A stretch of 64,000 nt of DNA from Amycolatopsis sacchari (GTDB lineage: Bacteria; Actinomycetota; Actinomycetes; Mycobacteriales; Pseudonocardiaceae): the NCBI RefSeq assembly GCF_900114035.1, contig NZ_FORP01000004.1:248001-312000 (forward strand), written 5' to 3'. Below, in pieces: positions 1 to 8,342 of this stretch. How positions within the stretch are numbered: the first letter of the stretch is position 1; each line of letters opens with the position of its first letter. Below the pieces are notes generated by a model, which saw nothing but the letters and a program-made list of their open reading frames with translations, was not told the origin of the DNA and ran no database searches. The position numbers and the translations under genes were made by a program.

Positions 1-706
1 ACGTGGCGAAGCTCTTGCCGAGGTGGGGGCCGAGCGGCACGTACTCCCACGCCTGCAGGTCCCGAGCGGACCAGTCGTTGACCAGCACCACGCCGAACAC
101 GTGGTCGGCGAAGGAGTCCACGTCGATCCGCCCGCCCAGCGGCGAGGGCGTGCCGACGACGAACCCCAGCTCCGCCTCGATGTCCAGGCGGCGGCTCGGA
201 CCGTACGTCGGTGCCGTCTCGTCGGGCGCCTTGCGCTGCCCGCACGGGCGCACGACGTCGGTCCCGGACACGACGACCGTGCCCGCGCGGCCGTGGTAAC
301 CGACCGGCAGGTGCTTCCAGTTCGGCATCAGCGGTTCCGAATCCGGGCGGAACAGCCGCCCGAGGTTCGAGGCGTGGTGCTCCGAAGCGTAGAAGTCCAC
401 GTAGTCCGCGACCTCGAACGGCAGGTGCAGCGTCACCTCGCCCACCGGGTGCACGGCCTCGCCCGGGACGTCACCGCGCAGCAGGTCCCGCAGGCGGGCG
501 CGCACCTCGTCCCAGCGGGCCCGGCCCTGCGCCAGGAACGGGTTGAGCGTGGGCGCGGCGAACACCTCGTCGTCGAGCAGCAGCGCCACATCGACGACGC
601 TGTCGCCGAGGCGGACGCCGACCCGCCGCTCCTCGCCCGGCCGGGAGAACACGCCGTAGGGCAGGTTGCCGTAGCCGAACAGCGACCCCTCCGGCACCTC
701 GATCAC
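1..706 (-). CDS. fahA: Fumarylacetoacetase, 3' end beyond the window
   Basis: This enzyme hydrolyses fumarylacetoacetate to fumarate and acetoacetate, the last step of tyrosine/homogentisate breakdown in the cytosol. The first 235 residues are visible; family members have about 400. Visible family features are the YHGR segment with His138, the acidic metal-ligand segment LDIEAELGF (Glu177, Glu179) and VNDWSARD with Asp211, followed by LQAWEYVPLGPHLGKSFAT. The start is GTG at 706, overlapping the stop of the upstream gene as GTGA, so it is translationally coupled. It is the last visible gene of the homogentisate operon. The C-terminal half lies outside the window. Confidence 0.95.
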   Translation of the reverse strand, partial: MIEVPEGSLFGYGNLPYGVFSRPGEERRVGVRLGDSVVDVALLLDDEVFAAPTLNPFLAQGRARWDEVRARLRDLLRGDVPGEAVHPVGEVTLHLPFEVADYVDFYASEHHASNLGRLFRPDSEPLMPNWKHLPVGYHGRAGTVVVSGTDVVRPCGQRKAPDETAPTYGPSRRLDIEAELGFVVGTPSPLGGRIDVDSFADHVFGVVLVNDWSARDLQAWEYVPLGPHLGKSFAT

Positions 707-1524
707 GCCGGTACTCCTTCCCTGAGCACACCCAGCTCGACCAGTTCGGCGAGCGGTTCTCCGATGCTGCACGTGCCGAACGACAGGAACGCCGCACGCG
801 TCGCGCGCACCCGGTCGTCGTCCAGCTCTCCCACCAGCCGCGCGACTTCGGTACCGTCCCGTTCGGACAGAAGTTCCCTCGCCCGCGCCGTCGTGCCGCC
901 GGTGAGCAACGCATCTGTGGCGAGCAGCAGGTTGAGGAACCCGTGTTGTTCGAACCCCGTCTCGGGATCGGTGTTGCGCACGGCGTGGTGCAGGCCCGCG
1001 GTCGCCTTGAACGGCACCCCGGCCGCGACCACCGCCGCGATCGACTCGGCGAGCTCTGTCTCTTCCGGGTAAAGGTCGGCACGCACCCCACCGGTGCGGA
1101 ACTTGGCGCGGTAGCGGCCGGTAAGCGCTTCCAGCACCTCGGCCCGCCGCGCGTCCCGTGGGACTTCGACGTACACGTCCAAACCCTCGGGTGCGTCGAT
1201 CTCGTCCGGGGAAGCGCTTTCCGGCAACGCCACCTCGACCGAACGCAACTCGACCGGCAGCTCCGCCGCCGCGGTCAGCACCCCGGGCAGCCCGGCGGGA
1301 CCGCCCGGCAGCGTCACCGACACCGGCAGCCGCGGCCCGTCCGGCGGCAGCAGCTCACCGAGCCGGGCCAGCGCATCGGCGGGGAGCACCAGCGGGCCGA
1401 CCATCCCGGCGTACCACTCCCCCGCCCGCTCGCGGTAGGCGCGCACCGCGTCGGGCAGGGAAGCGTTGCCAGGTGGGAAGACCGCGGCGTCGTCGCACAG
1501 CCCGGCGACCAGCGCGGGGATCAC
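703..1524 (-). CDS. Protein of unknown function in the homogentisate operon
   Basis: I do not recognise a family. The protein has 273 residues, starts with GTG at 1524 (GTGA overlap with the end of the homogentisate dioxygenase gene) and ends in a GTGA overlap with the fumarylacetoacetase gene. It has no signal peptide or membrane segment. Phrases such as FRTGGVRADLYPEETELAESI and PFKATAGLHHAVRN look like an enzyme with an alpha/beta fold, but this is only an impression. Its position between two enzymes of one linear pathway, coupled on both sides, suggests a role in homogentisate use or its control. Two AAGCGCTT octamers lie inside it. Confidence 0.85.
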   Translation of the reverse strand: MIPALVAGLCDDAAVFPPGNASLPDAVRAYRERAGEWYAGMVGPLVLPADALARLGELLPPDGPRLPVSVTLPGGPAGLPGVLTAAAELPVELRSVEVALPESASPDEIDAPEGLDVYVEVPRDARRAEVLEALTGRYRAKFRTGGVRADLYPEETELAESIAAVVAAGVPFKATAGLHHAVRNTDPETGFEQHGFLNLLLATDALLTGGTTARARELLSERDGTEVARLVGELDDDRVRATRAAFLSFGTCSIGEPLAELVELGVLREGVPA

Positions 1525-2714
1525 GCCGGCCCCCGGCCCGACCAGGTCCAGGCGTAGGCGGGGTCCTCGGACGCCAGCCCGCCCTCGCCCAGCTCCAGCG
1601 GGCGGAACGTGTCGACCATGACCGCGAGCTCGTCGAAGAACTCCACGCCGAGCGACCGCTCCACCGCGCCCGGCTGCGGGCCGTGACTGTGCCCGCCGGG
1701 GTGCAGCGAGATCGAGCCCTGGCCGATGCCCGAGCCCTTGCGCGCCTCGTAGTTGCCGCCGCAGTAGAACATCACCTCGTCGGAGTCCACATTGGAGTGG
1801 TAGTAGGGCACCGGCACCGACAGCGGGTGGTAGTCCACCTTGCGCGGCACGAAGTTGCACACGACGAAGTTGGTGCCCTCGAACACCTGGTGCACGGGCG
1901 GCGGCTGGTGCACGCGGCCGGTGATGGGCTCGAAGTCGGAGATGTTGAACGTGTACGGGTACAGGCACCCGTCCCAGCCCACCACGTCGAACGGGTGCGT
2001 GGGGTATACGTAACGCGTGCCGGTGATCCCGCGCGAGCCGCGGTGCTTGACGAGCACCTCGACGTCCGTGCCCTCGGCCAGCAGCGGCTCGCCCGGTCCG
2101 TGGAGGTCGCGCTCACAGTACGGCGCGTGCTCCAGCAGCTGCCCGTACCGGGACAGGTAGCGCTTGGGCGGGGCGATGTGCGAGTTCGCCTCGATCACGT
2201 ACAGCCGCAACGGATCCGACCCGGTGGGCACCCACCGGTGGGTCGTCGCACGCGGCAGGAGCACATAGTCCCCCTGCCGCGCGGAGAGCACGCCGAACAC
2301 GGTCTCGACGGTCGCCGACCCGGACTCGACGTACACGCACTCGTCACCGATCGCGTTGCGGTACAACGGCGACGCCTCGCCACAGACCACATAGGACAGA
2401 CGGACGTCGGCGTTGCCGAGCACCAGGCGGCGGCCGGTGACGGCGTCCACGGCCTTCCAGTCCTCGTCGAACAGGTCGTGCAGCTTGAGGTGCCGCGGCA
2501 GCAGCGGGCGGTTCTCCGTCAGCGTCTGGTCCGGCAGCTCCCACGGGGTCGCGTCGACGATCGCCGACGGGACACCGCTGTGGTACAGCAGGGAGGAGTC
2601 GGACGAGAAGCCCTCCTCCCCCATCAGCTCCTCGTAGTACAGACCGCCCTCGGGGGTGCGGTGCTGGGTGTGCCGCTTGGGCGGGATGTCACCGACCCGC
2701 CGGTAGTAGGCCAT
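1521..2714 (-). CDS. hmgA: Homogentisate 1,2-dioxygenase
   Basis: This non-haem Fe(II) enzyme opens the ring of homogentisate to maleylacetoacetate. The 397-residue protein has the family start MAYYRRVGDIPPKRHTQHR and the C-terminal cupin segment PYYHSNVDSDEVMFYCGG (His306, Glu313), with a His-rich segment LHPGGHSHGPQPG (338-350) that should supply the remaining iron ligand. Its length is close to bacterial and human family members (about 400-440). It overlaps the upstream hydroxylase gene by 26 bp and the downstream gene by 4 bp. Together with fumarylacetoacetase it defines the operon. A maleylacetoacetate isomerase was not seen in the window; actinomycetes may use a mycothiol-dependent enzyme encoded elsewhere (inference). 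Confidence 0.96.
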   Translation of the reverse strand: MAYYRRVGDIPPKRHTQHRTPEGGLYYEELMGEEGFSSDSSLLYHSGVPSAIVDATPWELPDQTLTENRPLLPRHLKLHDLFDEDWKAVDAVTGRRLVLGNADVRLSYVVCGEASPLYRNAIGDECVYVESGSATVETVFGVLSARQGDYVLLPRATTHRWVPTGSDPLRLYVIEANSHIAPPKRYLSRYGQLLEHAPYCERDLHGPGEPLLAEGTDVEVLVKHRGSRGITGTRYVYPTHPFDVVGWDGCLYPYTFNISDFEPITGRVHQPPPVHQVFEGTNFVVCNFVPRKVDYHPLSVPVPYYHSNVDSDEVMFYCGGNYEARKGSGIGQGSISLHPGGHSHGPQPGAVERSLGVEFFDELAVMVDTFRPLELGEGGLASEDPAYAWTWSGRGPA

Positions 2715-4314
2715 CGGAGTTCTCCTTCCGGGTGGTGTCGTGGCCCAGCGCCCGCGTGAGCGCCGGGGTGATGTCTCGGTGATCGGTGAGGACGGCGGCG
2801 ACGTGCGCGTCCGGCCGGACGAGCCACACCTCGCCGGGCCGGGCGCCGAGCGCGGCCGTCAGCGCGCCGCCGGGGTCGATCTCGTCGAGCGCGAGGACCC
2901 GGACCGGGCCTGGCGCCGCCGCGGCGGCGGTGAGCACGCCGTCATCGGCACCGGGCGCGGTCAGCAGCAGGAACCCGTCGCGGGCCAGCTCCCGGATCCG
3001 GCCCGGCCCGCGTGGTGTGACGACCGGTGCGTCCGGGAGCAGCACGCCGGGACCGGCGGGCGGCACCTGGCCACGGGGCGGCCGCCCCGCGAACGGGCGC
3101 TGCGGATCGGCGGTCGTGAGCGGGGAATCGACGTACCAGAACGGTTCCGACAACCGGCCCGAGTCGACGTCTTTCCGCGCCTCGGGGTCTTCGGCGGCCC
3201 GGGTCAGGATGTCGATCCGGCGGCGCGCCCGCTGTTCGTCCGGTGGCACGAGGAAGTCCATCGTCGCGGTCGTGACGGCGAGGTTCTCCCGCGCGGCGGC
3301 GTGCCGTTCGTCGTGGTAGCTGTCGAGCAGCGCGTCCGGCGCCCAGCCGTGGCCGACGTAGGCGAGCTTCCAGGCCGCGTTCTCCGCGTCGGCGACCCCG
3401 GAGTTGAGGCCCCGCGCGCCGAACGGCGAGACGAGGTGCGCGGCGTCCCCGGCGAGCAGCACGCGCCCGCACCGCATCCGGTCGACGACGCGGGAGTGGA
3501 AGCGGTACACCGACTTCCACACGATCTCGTAGTCCCGGTCGCCGATGATGCGGCGGATCCGCGTGTCCAGCGCGCCGGACGCGGCCTCGGCTTCGAGGTC
3601 GTAGTCCGCCGGGACCTGCCAGTCGATGCGGAAGGTCGAGTCCGGGCACGGGTGGATCAGCACCTGGCGGCCGGGGTTCCACTCCGGGTCGAAGTAGAAC
3701 CGCCGCTCGCTCGCCCAGCCGGGCAGGTCGGTGCGGATGTCGCAGATCAGGAACCGGTCGTCGAAGGAGTGGCCGTCGAAGCGGACGCCGAGCAGGCGGC
3801 GCAGGTCGTCGCAGCGCGCGCCGGCGCACACCACGAGGTACGAGCCTGCCAGCTCGCGCCCGTCGTCGAGCCGCACGCGCACGCCCTCGCCGTCCTGTTC
3901 GACGCCGGTCACGCGGTGCCCCCAGCGCACGTCGATCGAGGGCTCCGCGGCGATCCGCTCGTCGAGGACCTCCTCGGTGCGGGTCTGGGAGATGTTGACG
4001 AACGGCGGGAACGCCGGGCGGCCGGGCTCGGCGAAGGTGTAGCTGAACAACTCGGTGCCGCGGTGGAAGGTGCGGGCCGTGGTCCAGGTGACGCCCTCGT
4101 CGGCGATCCGCCGCCCGGCGCCGACGGCCTCCCACACGTCGAGGACGTCGCGCTGCTGGCAGATCGCCTTGGAGCCGATCTTGTCGCGGTGCGGCCGCTG
4201 GTCGAGCACGATCGTGGGCACGCCCCAGCGGGCGAGCAGCAGTGCGGTGGTCTGGCCGACCGGGCCCGCGCCGAGCACGAGCACCGGTGCGGCCTGCCAG
4301 GATGCGGTGATCAT
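2689..4314 (-). CDS. FAD-dependent aromatic hydroxylase (class A, MhpA/PheA-like)
   Basis: A 541-residue single-component flavin monooxygenase. It has the dinucleotide motif GAGPVG (15-20), a second FAD motif GDAAHLVSPFGARGLNSG (from 289) and the usual C-terminal thioredoxin-like tail of the phenol/3-hydroxyphenylpropionate hydroxylase group. Such enzymes use NAD(P)H and O2 to add an ortho or para hydroxyl to a phenolic acid. Because the next gene is homogentisate dioxygenase, a likely reaction is conversion of a hydroxyphenylacetate to homogentisate; this is inferred from context only. ATG at 4314 is chosen because the motif lies at the usual distance from it; sequence upstream in this frame belongs to the neighbouring gene. 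Confidence 0.9.
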   Translation of the reverse strand: MITASWQAAPVLVLGAGPVGQTTALLLARWGVPTIVLDQRPHRDKIGSKAICQQRDVLDVWEAVGAGRRIADEGVTWTTARTFHRGTELFSYTFAEPGRPAFPPFVNISQTRTEEVLDERIAAEPSIDVRWGHRVTGVEQDGEGVRVRLDDGRELAGSYLVVCAGARCDDLRRLLGVRFDGHSFDDRFLICDIRTDLPGWASERRFYFDPEWNPGRQVLIHPCPDSTFRIDWQVPADYDLEAEAASGALDTRIRRIIGDRDYEIVWKSVYRFHSRVVDRMRCGRVLLAGDAAHLVSPFGARGLNSGVADAENAAWKLAYVGHGWAPDALLDSYHDERHAAARENLAVTTATMDFLVPPDEQRARRRIDILTRAAEDPEARKDVDSGRLSEPFWYVDSPLTTADPQRPFAGRPPRGQVPPAGPGVLLPDAPVVTPRGPGRIRELARDGFLLLTAPGADDGVLTAAAAAPGPVRVLALDEIDPGGALTAALGARPGEVWLVRPDAHVAAVLTDHRDITPALTRALGHDTTRKENSDGLLPAGR

Positions 4315-4337
4315 CGGATGCTCCGTTCCGCGGGCGG

Positions 4338-5297
4338 TCAGCCCTGCAGCTGGGCCCAGACCTCGCGGTCGCGTTCGGCGGTCCAGATCACCGGACGCTC
4401 CACACCGGACAGTTCGTCCCACAGCCGCGAGACGTCGAACGGCAGGCAGTGCTCGAAGATCGGCCAGTGCCCGTAGTCGTCGACCAGTGCGGCGTGCGTG
4501 GCCTCGAAGGCCTCCTTGAGCGTGCCGCCACGCTGCTGGACGGCGCCGACCTCGCGGATCATCACCCGCAGGAAGTTGCGGGTCTGCTCGATCGCGGCGT
4601 CCACCGCGTCCCGGCCCCTGCTGACCCCGCCGCGGCCGCCGACGAGCTGCTCCGCGCCGAGCGCGTTCAGGTTGTCCAAAGTGGACGACGACCACTCGCG
4701 GTGGAAGGCGTCGCCGGTGTAGAGCGCGGCTTCGGCCTCCACGAGGTCACCGGCGAACAGGATCTTCTCGCGCGGCAGCCACGCGGTGATGTCGCCCTCG
4801 GTGTGCCCGCGGCCGTGCCACTGCAGCACCAGCTCGCCGCGGTCGCCGCCGAGGTCGATGGTCAGCCGGTCGGCGAAGGTGAGCGTGGGCCACGTCAGGC
4901 CCGGCACCGAGTCCGCGCCCTCGGCCAGGCGCGGCATGCGGGCGAACTCGCTTTCCCAGTCCTCCTTGCCGCGCTCGGCGACCAGCGCCTTGGTGTTCTC
5001 GTGCGCCACGATGGTTTCCGCCTGGAAAGCGCTTGCACCGAGCACGCGGACGGCGTGGTAGTGGCTGAGCACCAGGTAGCGCACGGGCTTGTCGGTGTGC
5101 TCCCGCAGTTTCGCGAGCCACTTGCGCGCGGCGACGGGCGTGGCGAGGGCCTCGAAGCAGACGAGGAAGTCCTCGCCCTCGATGGCGCCGATGTTCGGGT
5201 CGCCCTCGGCGGTCAGCGCGTAGACGCCGTCGGCGAGGACCTCCAGCGTCTGCTCCTTGGCGGCGGTGTCGGCGGAGGAGGCGAACGGTTTGGGCAT
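4338..5297 (-). CDS. Metallo-beta-lactamase-fold protein with altered zinc motif
   Basis: A 319-residue protein with the MBL fold order: beta strands, LSHYHAVRVLGAS (78-90), then WHGRGHTEGDITAW and LFAGDLVEAEA. The canonical HxHxDH metal motif reads H79-Y-H81-A-V83-R84, so the Asp and third His are replaced, while the later His and Asp ligand positions (GRGHTEGD and AGDLV) are kept. I have an impression that this variant motif occurs in a subfamily associated with aromatic catabolism, but cannot verify it. It lies 23 bp upstream of the hydroxylase gene and 11 bp downstream of the transporter gene, so it is part of the operon. A hydrolase or accessory role in aromatic breakdown is likely, substrate unknown. 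Confidence 0.85.
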   Translation of the reverse strand: MPKPFASSADTAAKEQTLEVLADGVYALTAEGDPNIGAIEGEDFLVCFEALATPVAARKWLAKLREHTDKPVRYLVLSHYHAVRVLGASAFQAETIVAHENTKALVAERGKEDWESEFARMPRLAEGADSVPGLTWPTLTFADRLTIDLGGDRGELVLQWHGRGHTEGDITAWLPREKILFAGDLVEAEAALYTGDAFHREWSSSTLDNLNALGAEQLVGGRGGVSRGRDAVDAAIEQTRNFLRVMIREVGAVQQRGGTLKEAFEATHAALVDDYGHWPIFEHCLPFDVSRLWDELSGVERPVIWTAERDREVWAQLQG

Positions 5298-5308
5298 GGG
5301 GTGTCCTT

Positions 5309-6961
5309 TCAGTCGGCCGCGAGCACGAAGGCTTCGCGCTCGGCGGCGGAACGCTCGCGCAGGGCGAGCACGGCGGCGAGACTGACCAGGCAGGTCAGCA
5401 GCATGTAGGCCGACACCGACAGCGACGTGCCGGTGAGGCCGATGAGCCAGGTGGCGAGCAGCGGGGCGAACCCGCCACCGAGGATGGCCCCGAAGGAGTA
5501 CGCGAACGAGACCCCGCTGTAGCGGATGGCGGCCGGGAACAGTTCCGCGTAGGCGGCGGCCTGCGGCCCGTACGTCAGCCCGAGCCCGAAGGCGAGCACC
5601 ACCACCGAAAGCAGCATCAGCGGCAGCGAACGGGTGTCGAACAGCAGGAAGAACGGGAACGTCCACGCGGCCATCGCGACCGTGCCGACGAGGTACGTGC
5701 GGCGGCGGCCCCACGAGTCCGACCAGCGCCCGGCGAGCATGGTGAACACGCCCCAGCTGACCGCGCCGACCATGCCCACGAACAGCATCGTGGAGCTGGA
5801 CAGGCCGAGCGTGCGCGTGCCGTAGGAGTTGATGAACGCGATCAGGATGTAGCCGACCATGTTGTTGGCGATGAACAGCCCGATCGCGACGAGCAGTTCC
5901 CGGGTGTTGCCGCGGAACAGCTCGGCCAGCGGCGCGGACCGGCGGGCACGGCGTTCGCGCAGTTCCGTGAAGACGGGGCTCTCGGAAACCTTGGCGCGCA
6001 CGAAGAACCCGACCGCGATGAGCACGACGGACAGCAGGAACGGGATGCGCCAGCCCCACGCCAGGAACTGCTCCTTCGTGGTGAGCGTCGAGACGGTGAA
6101 GAACACGAGGTTCGCCAGCAGGAGGCCGATCGGCACGCCGATCTGGGGGTAGGAGCCGAGGTAGCCGCGGCGGCCGGGCGGGGCGTGCTCGACGGACATG
6201 AGCGCGGCGCCGCCCCACTCGCCGCCGGCGGAGAAGCCTTGGAGCAGGCGCAGCACGACGAGCAACACGGGCGCCGCGACGCCGATCGAGCCGTAGCCGG
6301 GCAGCACGCCGACGCCGACCGTGGAGATGCCCATGAGGAGCAGCGTCGCGACGAGCACGGCCTTGCGCCCGAGGCGGTCGCCGAGGTGCCCGGCCACCAC
6401 GCCGCCGATAGGCCGGGCGACGAAGCTGACGCCCAACGTGGCGAAGGAGGCCAGGAGCGCCGCGGTGCCGTTGAGGGAGGGGAAGAACTGCGTGCCGAAG
6501 ACGAGGCTCGCGGCGGAGGCGTAGACGAAGAAGTCGTACCACTCGATGGTGGTCCCGACAAGGCTCGCCCCCACGACGCGGCGCAGCTGGGCGGGGGTGG
6601 TTCGGGCGGGGGTGGCGGCGGCGGGGCGGGGGGCGGTGGTGACGGGGGTGGCGGCGGTGCCGGGCGAGGCGGCGGCGCCGTCCTGAGTGGCGGCGCCGGG
6701 CGAAGTGGCAGTGCCGCGCACGGTCGCGTGGCCGGGCGTGGTGGCGGCAACCGGAGTGGCGCCGGGCGCAGTGGCGCGGGCGGATGCGGTGGTGCCGCTT
6801 GGCGTAGCGGCGGCAGGCCGGGTGTGGCCACCCGACGAAGTGGCCCGGCCGGGCGCAGCGGCAGCGGCGGCCGGAGTGGCGTCAGGTGGAGCACCCGGCG
6901 TGGTGGCGAGGGCGGGCGGGGTGGCACTACCGCCGGAAGCGGCTTCGGGGCTGGGCGTCAT
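5309..6961 (-). CDS. MFS transporter (metabolite:H+ symporter type) with long low-complexity N-terminus
   Basis: The core (from about residue 125) is a 12-helix MHS-family symporter: LVGTTIEWYDFFVYASAA at the first helix, RPIGGVVAGHLGDRLGRKAVL in loop 2-3, and similar loop motifs in the second half. These take up organic acids with protons, here probably the phenolic acid degraded by the downstream genes. Unusually, about 125 residues of Ala/Thr/Pro/Gly-rich repeats precede the first helix. The start at 6961 has a good ribosome site (GGGAAGGGA, 8-10 bp upstream) and no convincing ATG exists nearer the first helix; one GTG in the extension is possible. First gene of the operon. Confidence 0.88.
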   Translation of the reverse strand: MTPSPEAASGGSATPPALATTPGAPPDATPAAAAAAPGRATSSGGHTRPAAATPSGTTASARATAPGATPVAATTPGHATVRGTATSPGAATQDGAAASPGTAATPVTTAPRPAAATPARTTPAQLRRVVGASLVGTTIEWYDFFVYASAASLVFGTQFFPSLNGTAALLASFATLGVSFVARPIGGVVAGHLGDRLGRKAVLVATLLLMGISTVGVGVLPGYGSIGVAAPVLLVVLRLLQGFSAGGEWGGAALMSVEHAPPGRRGYLGSYPQIGVPIGLLLANLVFFTVSTLTTKEQFLAWGWRIPFLLSVVLIAVGFFVRAKVSESPVFTELRERRARRSAPLAELFRGNTRELLVAIGLFIANNMVGYILIAFINSYGTRTLGLSSSTMLFVGMVGAVSWGVFTMLAGRWSDSWGRRRTYLVGTVAMAAWTFPFFLLFDTRSLPLMLLSVVVLAFGLGLTYGPQAAAYAELFPAAIRYSGVSFAYSFGAILGGGFAPLLATWLIGLTGTSLSVSAYMLLTCLVSLAAVLALRERSAAEREAFVLAAD

Positions 6962-7003
6962 CGGCAGTCCCTTCCCGTCGTCGGGGCGCGTGGCGGAACG
7001 ATC

Positions 7004-7071
7004 AAAACCTTTACTAAGTCTGGGACGGTAGAGGATCCCGCCCGCCGGCGCCAGAAGTAATCAAAGGTTTT
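7004..7071. promoter_or_regulatory. Paired AT-rich inverted repeat upstream of the aromatic operon
   Basis: AAAACCTTT at 7004-7012 and its exact reverse complement AAAGGTTTT at 7063-7071 flank a GC-rich stretch 33-101 bp upstream of the transporter start. Each copy is itself an AAA-N3-TTT half-palindrome inside TCAAA context. Such AT-rich, symmetric islands are rare in this DNA and are placed where an operator for the homogentisate operon would be. The regulator is not in the window. Confidence 0.5.
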
Positions 7072-7159
7072 ATCGTTTTGTGTAGCTGTGACTCCGGTCA
7101 CCGACGCTACGCCCGCCGCCCCGCCCACGCACAGAAAACCGGGCGCCGGGCACGAGACC

Positions 7160-7957
7160 TCAGGAACCCTTGCGCAACCGGTCGTCGATGAGCGCGCCTT
7201 CCGCGGGGGTCGGGGACTCGCCCTGCACGGCGATGCCCAGCGCCTCCGCGAGATCCCGCCACCGCACGTCGATCGCCGCCTCGACGAGCGTCGCGAACTC
7301 CTCCAGCGACACCCGTGCCCGGCGCCACGCCACCACGAACGCCACGACCGCGACGACCACCGCCGGCCACCAGAGCACGCCGACCACCAGGTAGAGCACC
7401 GCCCACCCGGCGAGGGCGCACGCGTCGTCGAACCTGGCTCTCGCGTTGCGCACCGGCGCGTGGAACTCCTCGGACGTGAGCAGCCAGATCCGCGGCCACG
7501 CGAGCGCCGCGCTGAACCAGTACTGCGCGCGGACCCGTACCTCGACGAGCCGGAGCCGGTCGGACAACCACGTCGGCCTCGCGGGCAGGTACGCCGCGAC
7601 GGGCTCGGTCCCCCGCTTCTTCGCCGCCTCCACCGCGCGGGCACGCCGCAACCTCGGCGCGAGCAATGCCCGTTCCCGCAACCAGAATCGCCGCACACCC
7701 GTTCCCAGGCCGCGCGCGAGCGTGCCCGCCACGCCCGCTCCCACGACCACGACCGCCACCTCCACCGCGAGCCGGACCGGTTTGCGGCCCGCGCCGCGCT
7801 CCGCCGCCGACGCGAGCCGGTCCACGTCGAACGCGTGCGCGTGGCCCAGCACCCACCCGCTCACGGCGATCACCGCCAGCAGCAGGCCCGGCAGCAGGAT
7901 CTGGGTGAACCAGCGGGCGGCGACCCGCTTGCCCGCCTCGGTGAGGAACGAGACCAT
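7160..7957 (-). CDS. Membrane protein of the CHAT locus, unknown function
   Basis: A 265-residue protein with about four hydrophobic segments: residues 17-40 (FTQILLPGLLLAVIAVSGWVL), about 62-82 (VEVAVVVVGAGVAGTLA), and a broad pair near 195-225 (VLYLVVGVLWWPAVVVAVVAFVVAW). Between them lies a basic cytoplasmic stretch of about 100 residues. I do not recognise a family. ATG at 7957 overlaps the stop of the small upstream gene (ATGA), so the two are coupled. They are transcribed divergently from the TPR and CHAT genes, which suggests one locus with a membrane component. Confidence 0.8.
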   Translation of the reverse strand: MVSFLTEAGKRVAARWFTQILLPGLLLAVIAVSGWVLGHAHAFDVDRLASAAERGAGRKPVRLAVEVAVVVVGAGVAGTLARGLGTGVRRFWLRERALLAPRLRRARAVEAAKKRGTEPVAAYLPARPTWLSDRLRLVEVRVRAQYWFSAALAWPRIWLLTSEEFHAPVRNARARFDDACALAGWAVLYLVVGVLWWPAVVVAVVAFVVAWRRARVSLEEFATLVEAAIDVRWRDLAEALGIAVQGESPTPAEGALIDDRLRKGS

Positions 7958-8319
7958 CAGCGGCCCGGCACCATCGGCACGCCGAACGCCGCGCAGCCCG
8001 GCACGTGCCCGTGCTCGTCACGGCCCGCCGTGCGCGAGCACCGCTGCCGCGGGCAGCGGTAGGCCCCCGCGCCCACGGACGTCACCGGTGGCGAGCCGGG
8101 CAGTCCGGCGATCGCGGCCCCGGGCGGTTCGGCCCACGAGCGCACGCCGCCCGCGGGCTCGGTGTCCAGCCACTTCCGGCACGCCGACACCGCCGACCCG
8201 CCGTCGCGCACGCGCGCGATCTCGCGGTCCAGCCGCGCGGCGGCACCCGTCCGCGCCGCCTCCTCCCGCAGCCGCGGCAGGTTCTCGCACCACCTCGCCA
8301 GCGCAGCGTCCTCCCGCAC
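7957..8319 (-). CDS. Small Cys-containing protein of the CHAT locus
   Basis: About 120 residues, unrecognised. The C-terminal part has the pattern YRCPRQRCSR followed by GHVPGCAAFG, three cysteines that could bind a metal, preceded by an N-terminal charged helical region (LPRLREEAARTGAAARLDREI). GTG at 8319 is preferred because GGAGG lies 5 bp upstream; GTG at 8325 is also open. It is coupled to the membrane-protein gene. With a divergent TPR gene starting within 20-70 bp, the shared control region is very short. Confidence 0.75.
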   Translation of the reverse strand: MREDAALARWCENLPRLREEAARTGAAARLDREIARVRDGGSAVSACRKWLDTEPAGGVRSWAEPPGAAIAGLPGSPPVTSVGAGAYRCPRQRCSRTAGRDEHGHVPGCAAFGVPMVPGR

Positions 8320-8342
8320 CTCCACCTCCCGTCCGGGGACTT

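Noticed and set aside
23-1072. Long open frames on the opposite strand of nearly every gene, up to about 900 codons
   Set aside because: At this GC content antisense frames lack stops by composition; they have Arg/Pro/Ala-rich, non-family-like products, and sit over genes with clear motifs.
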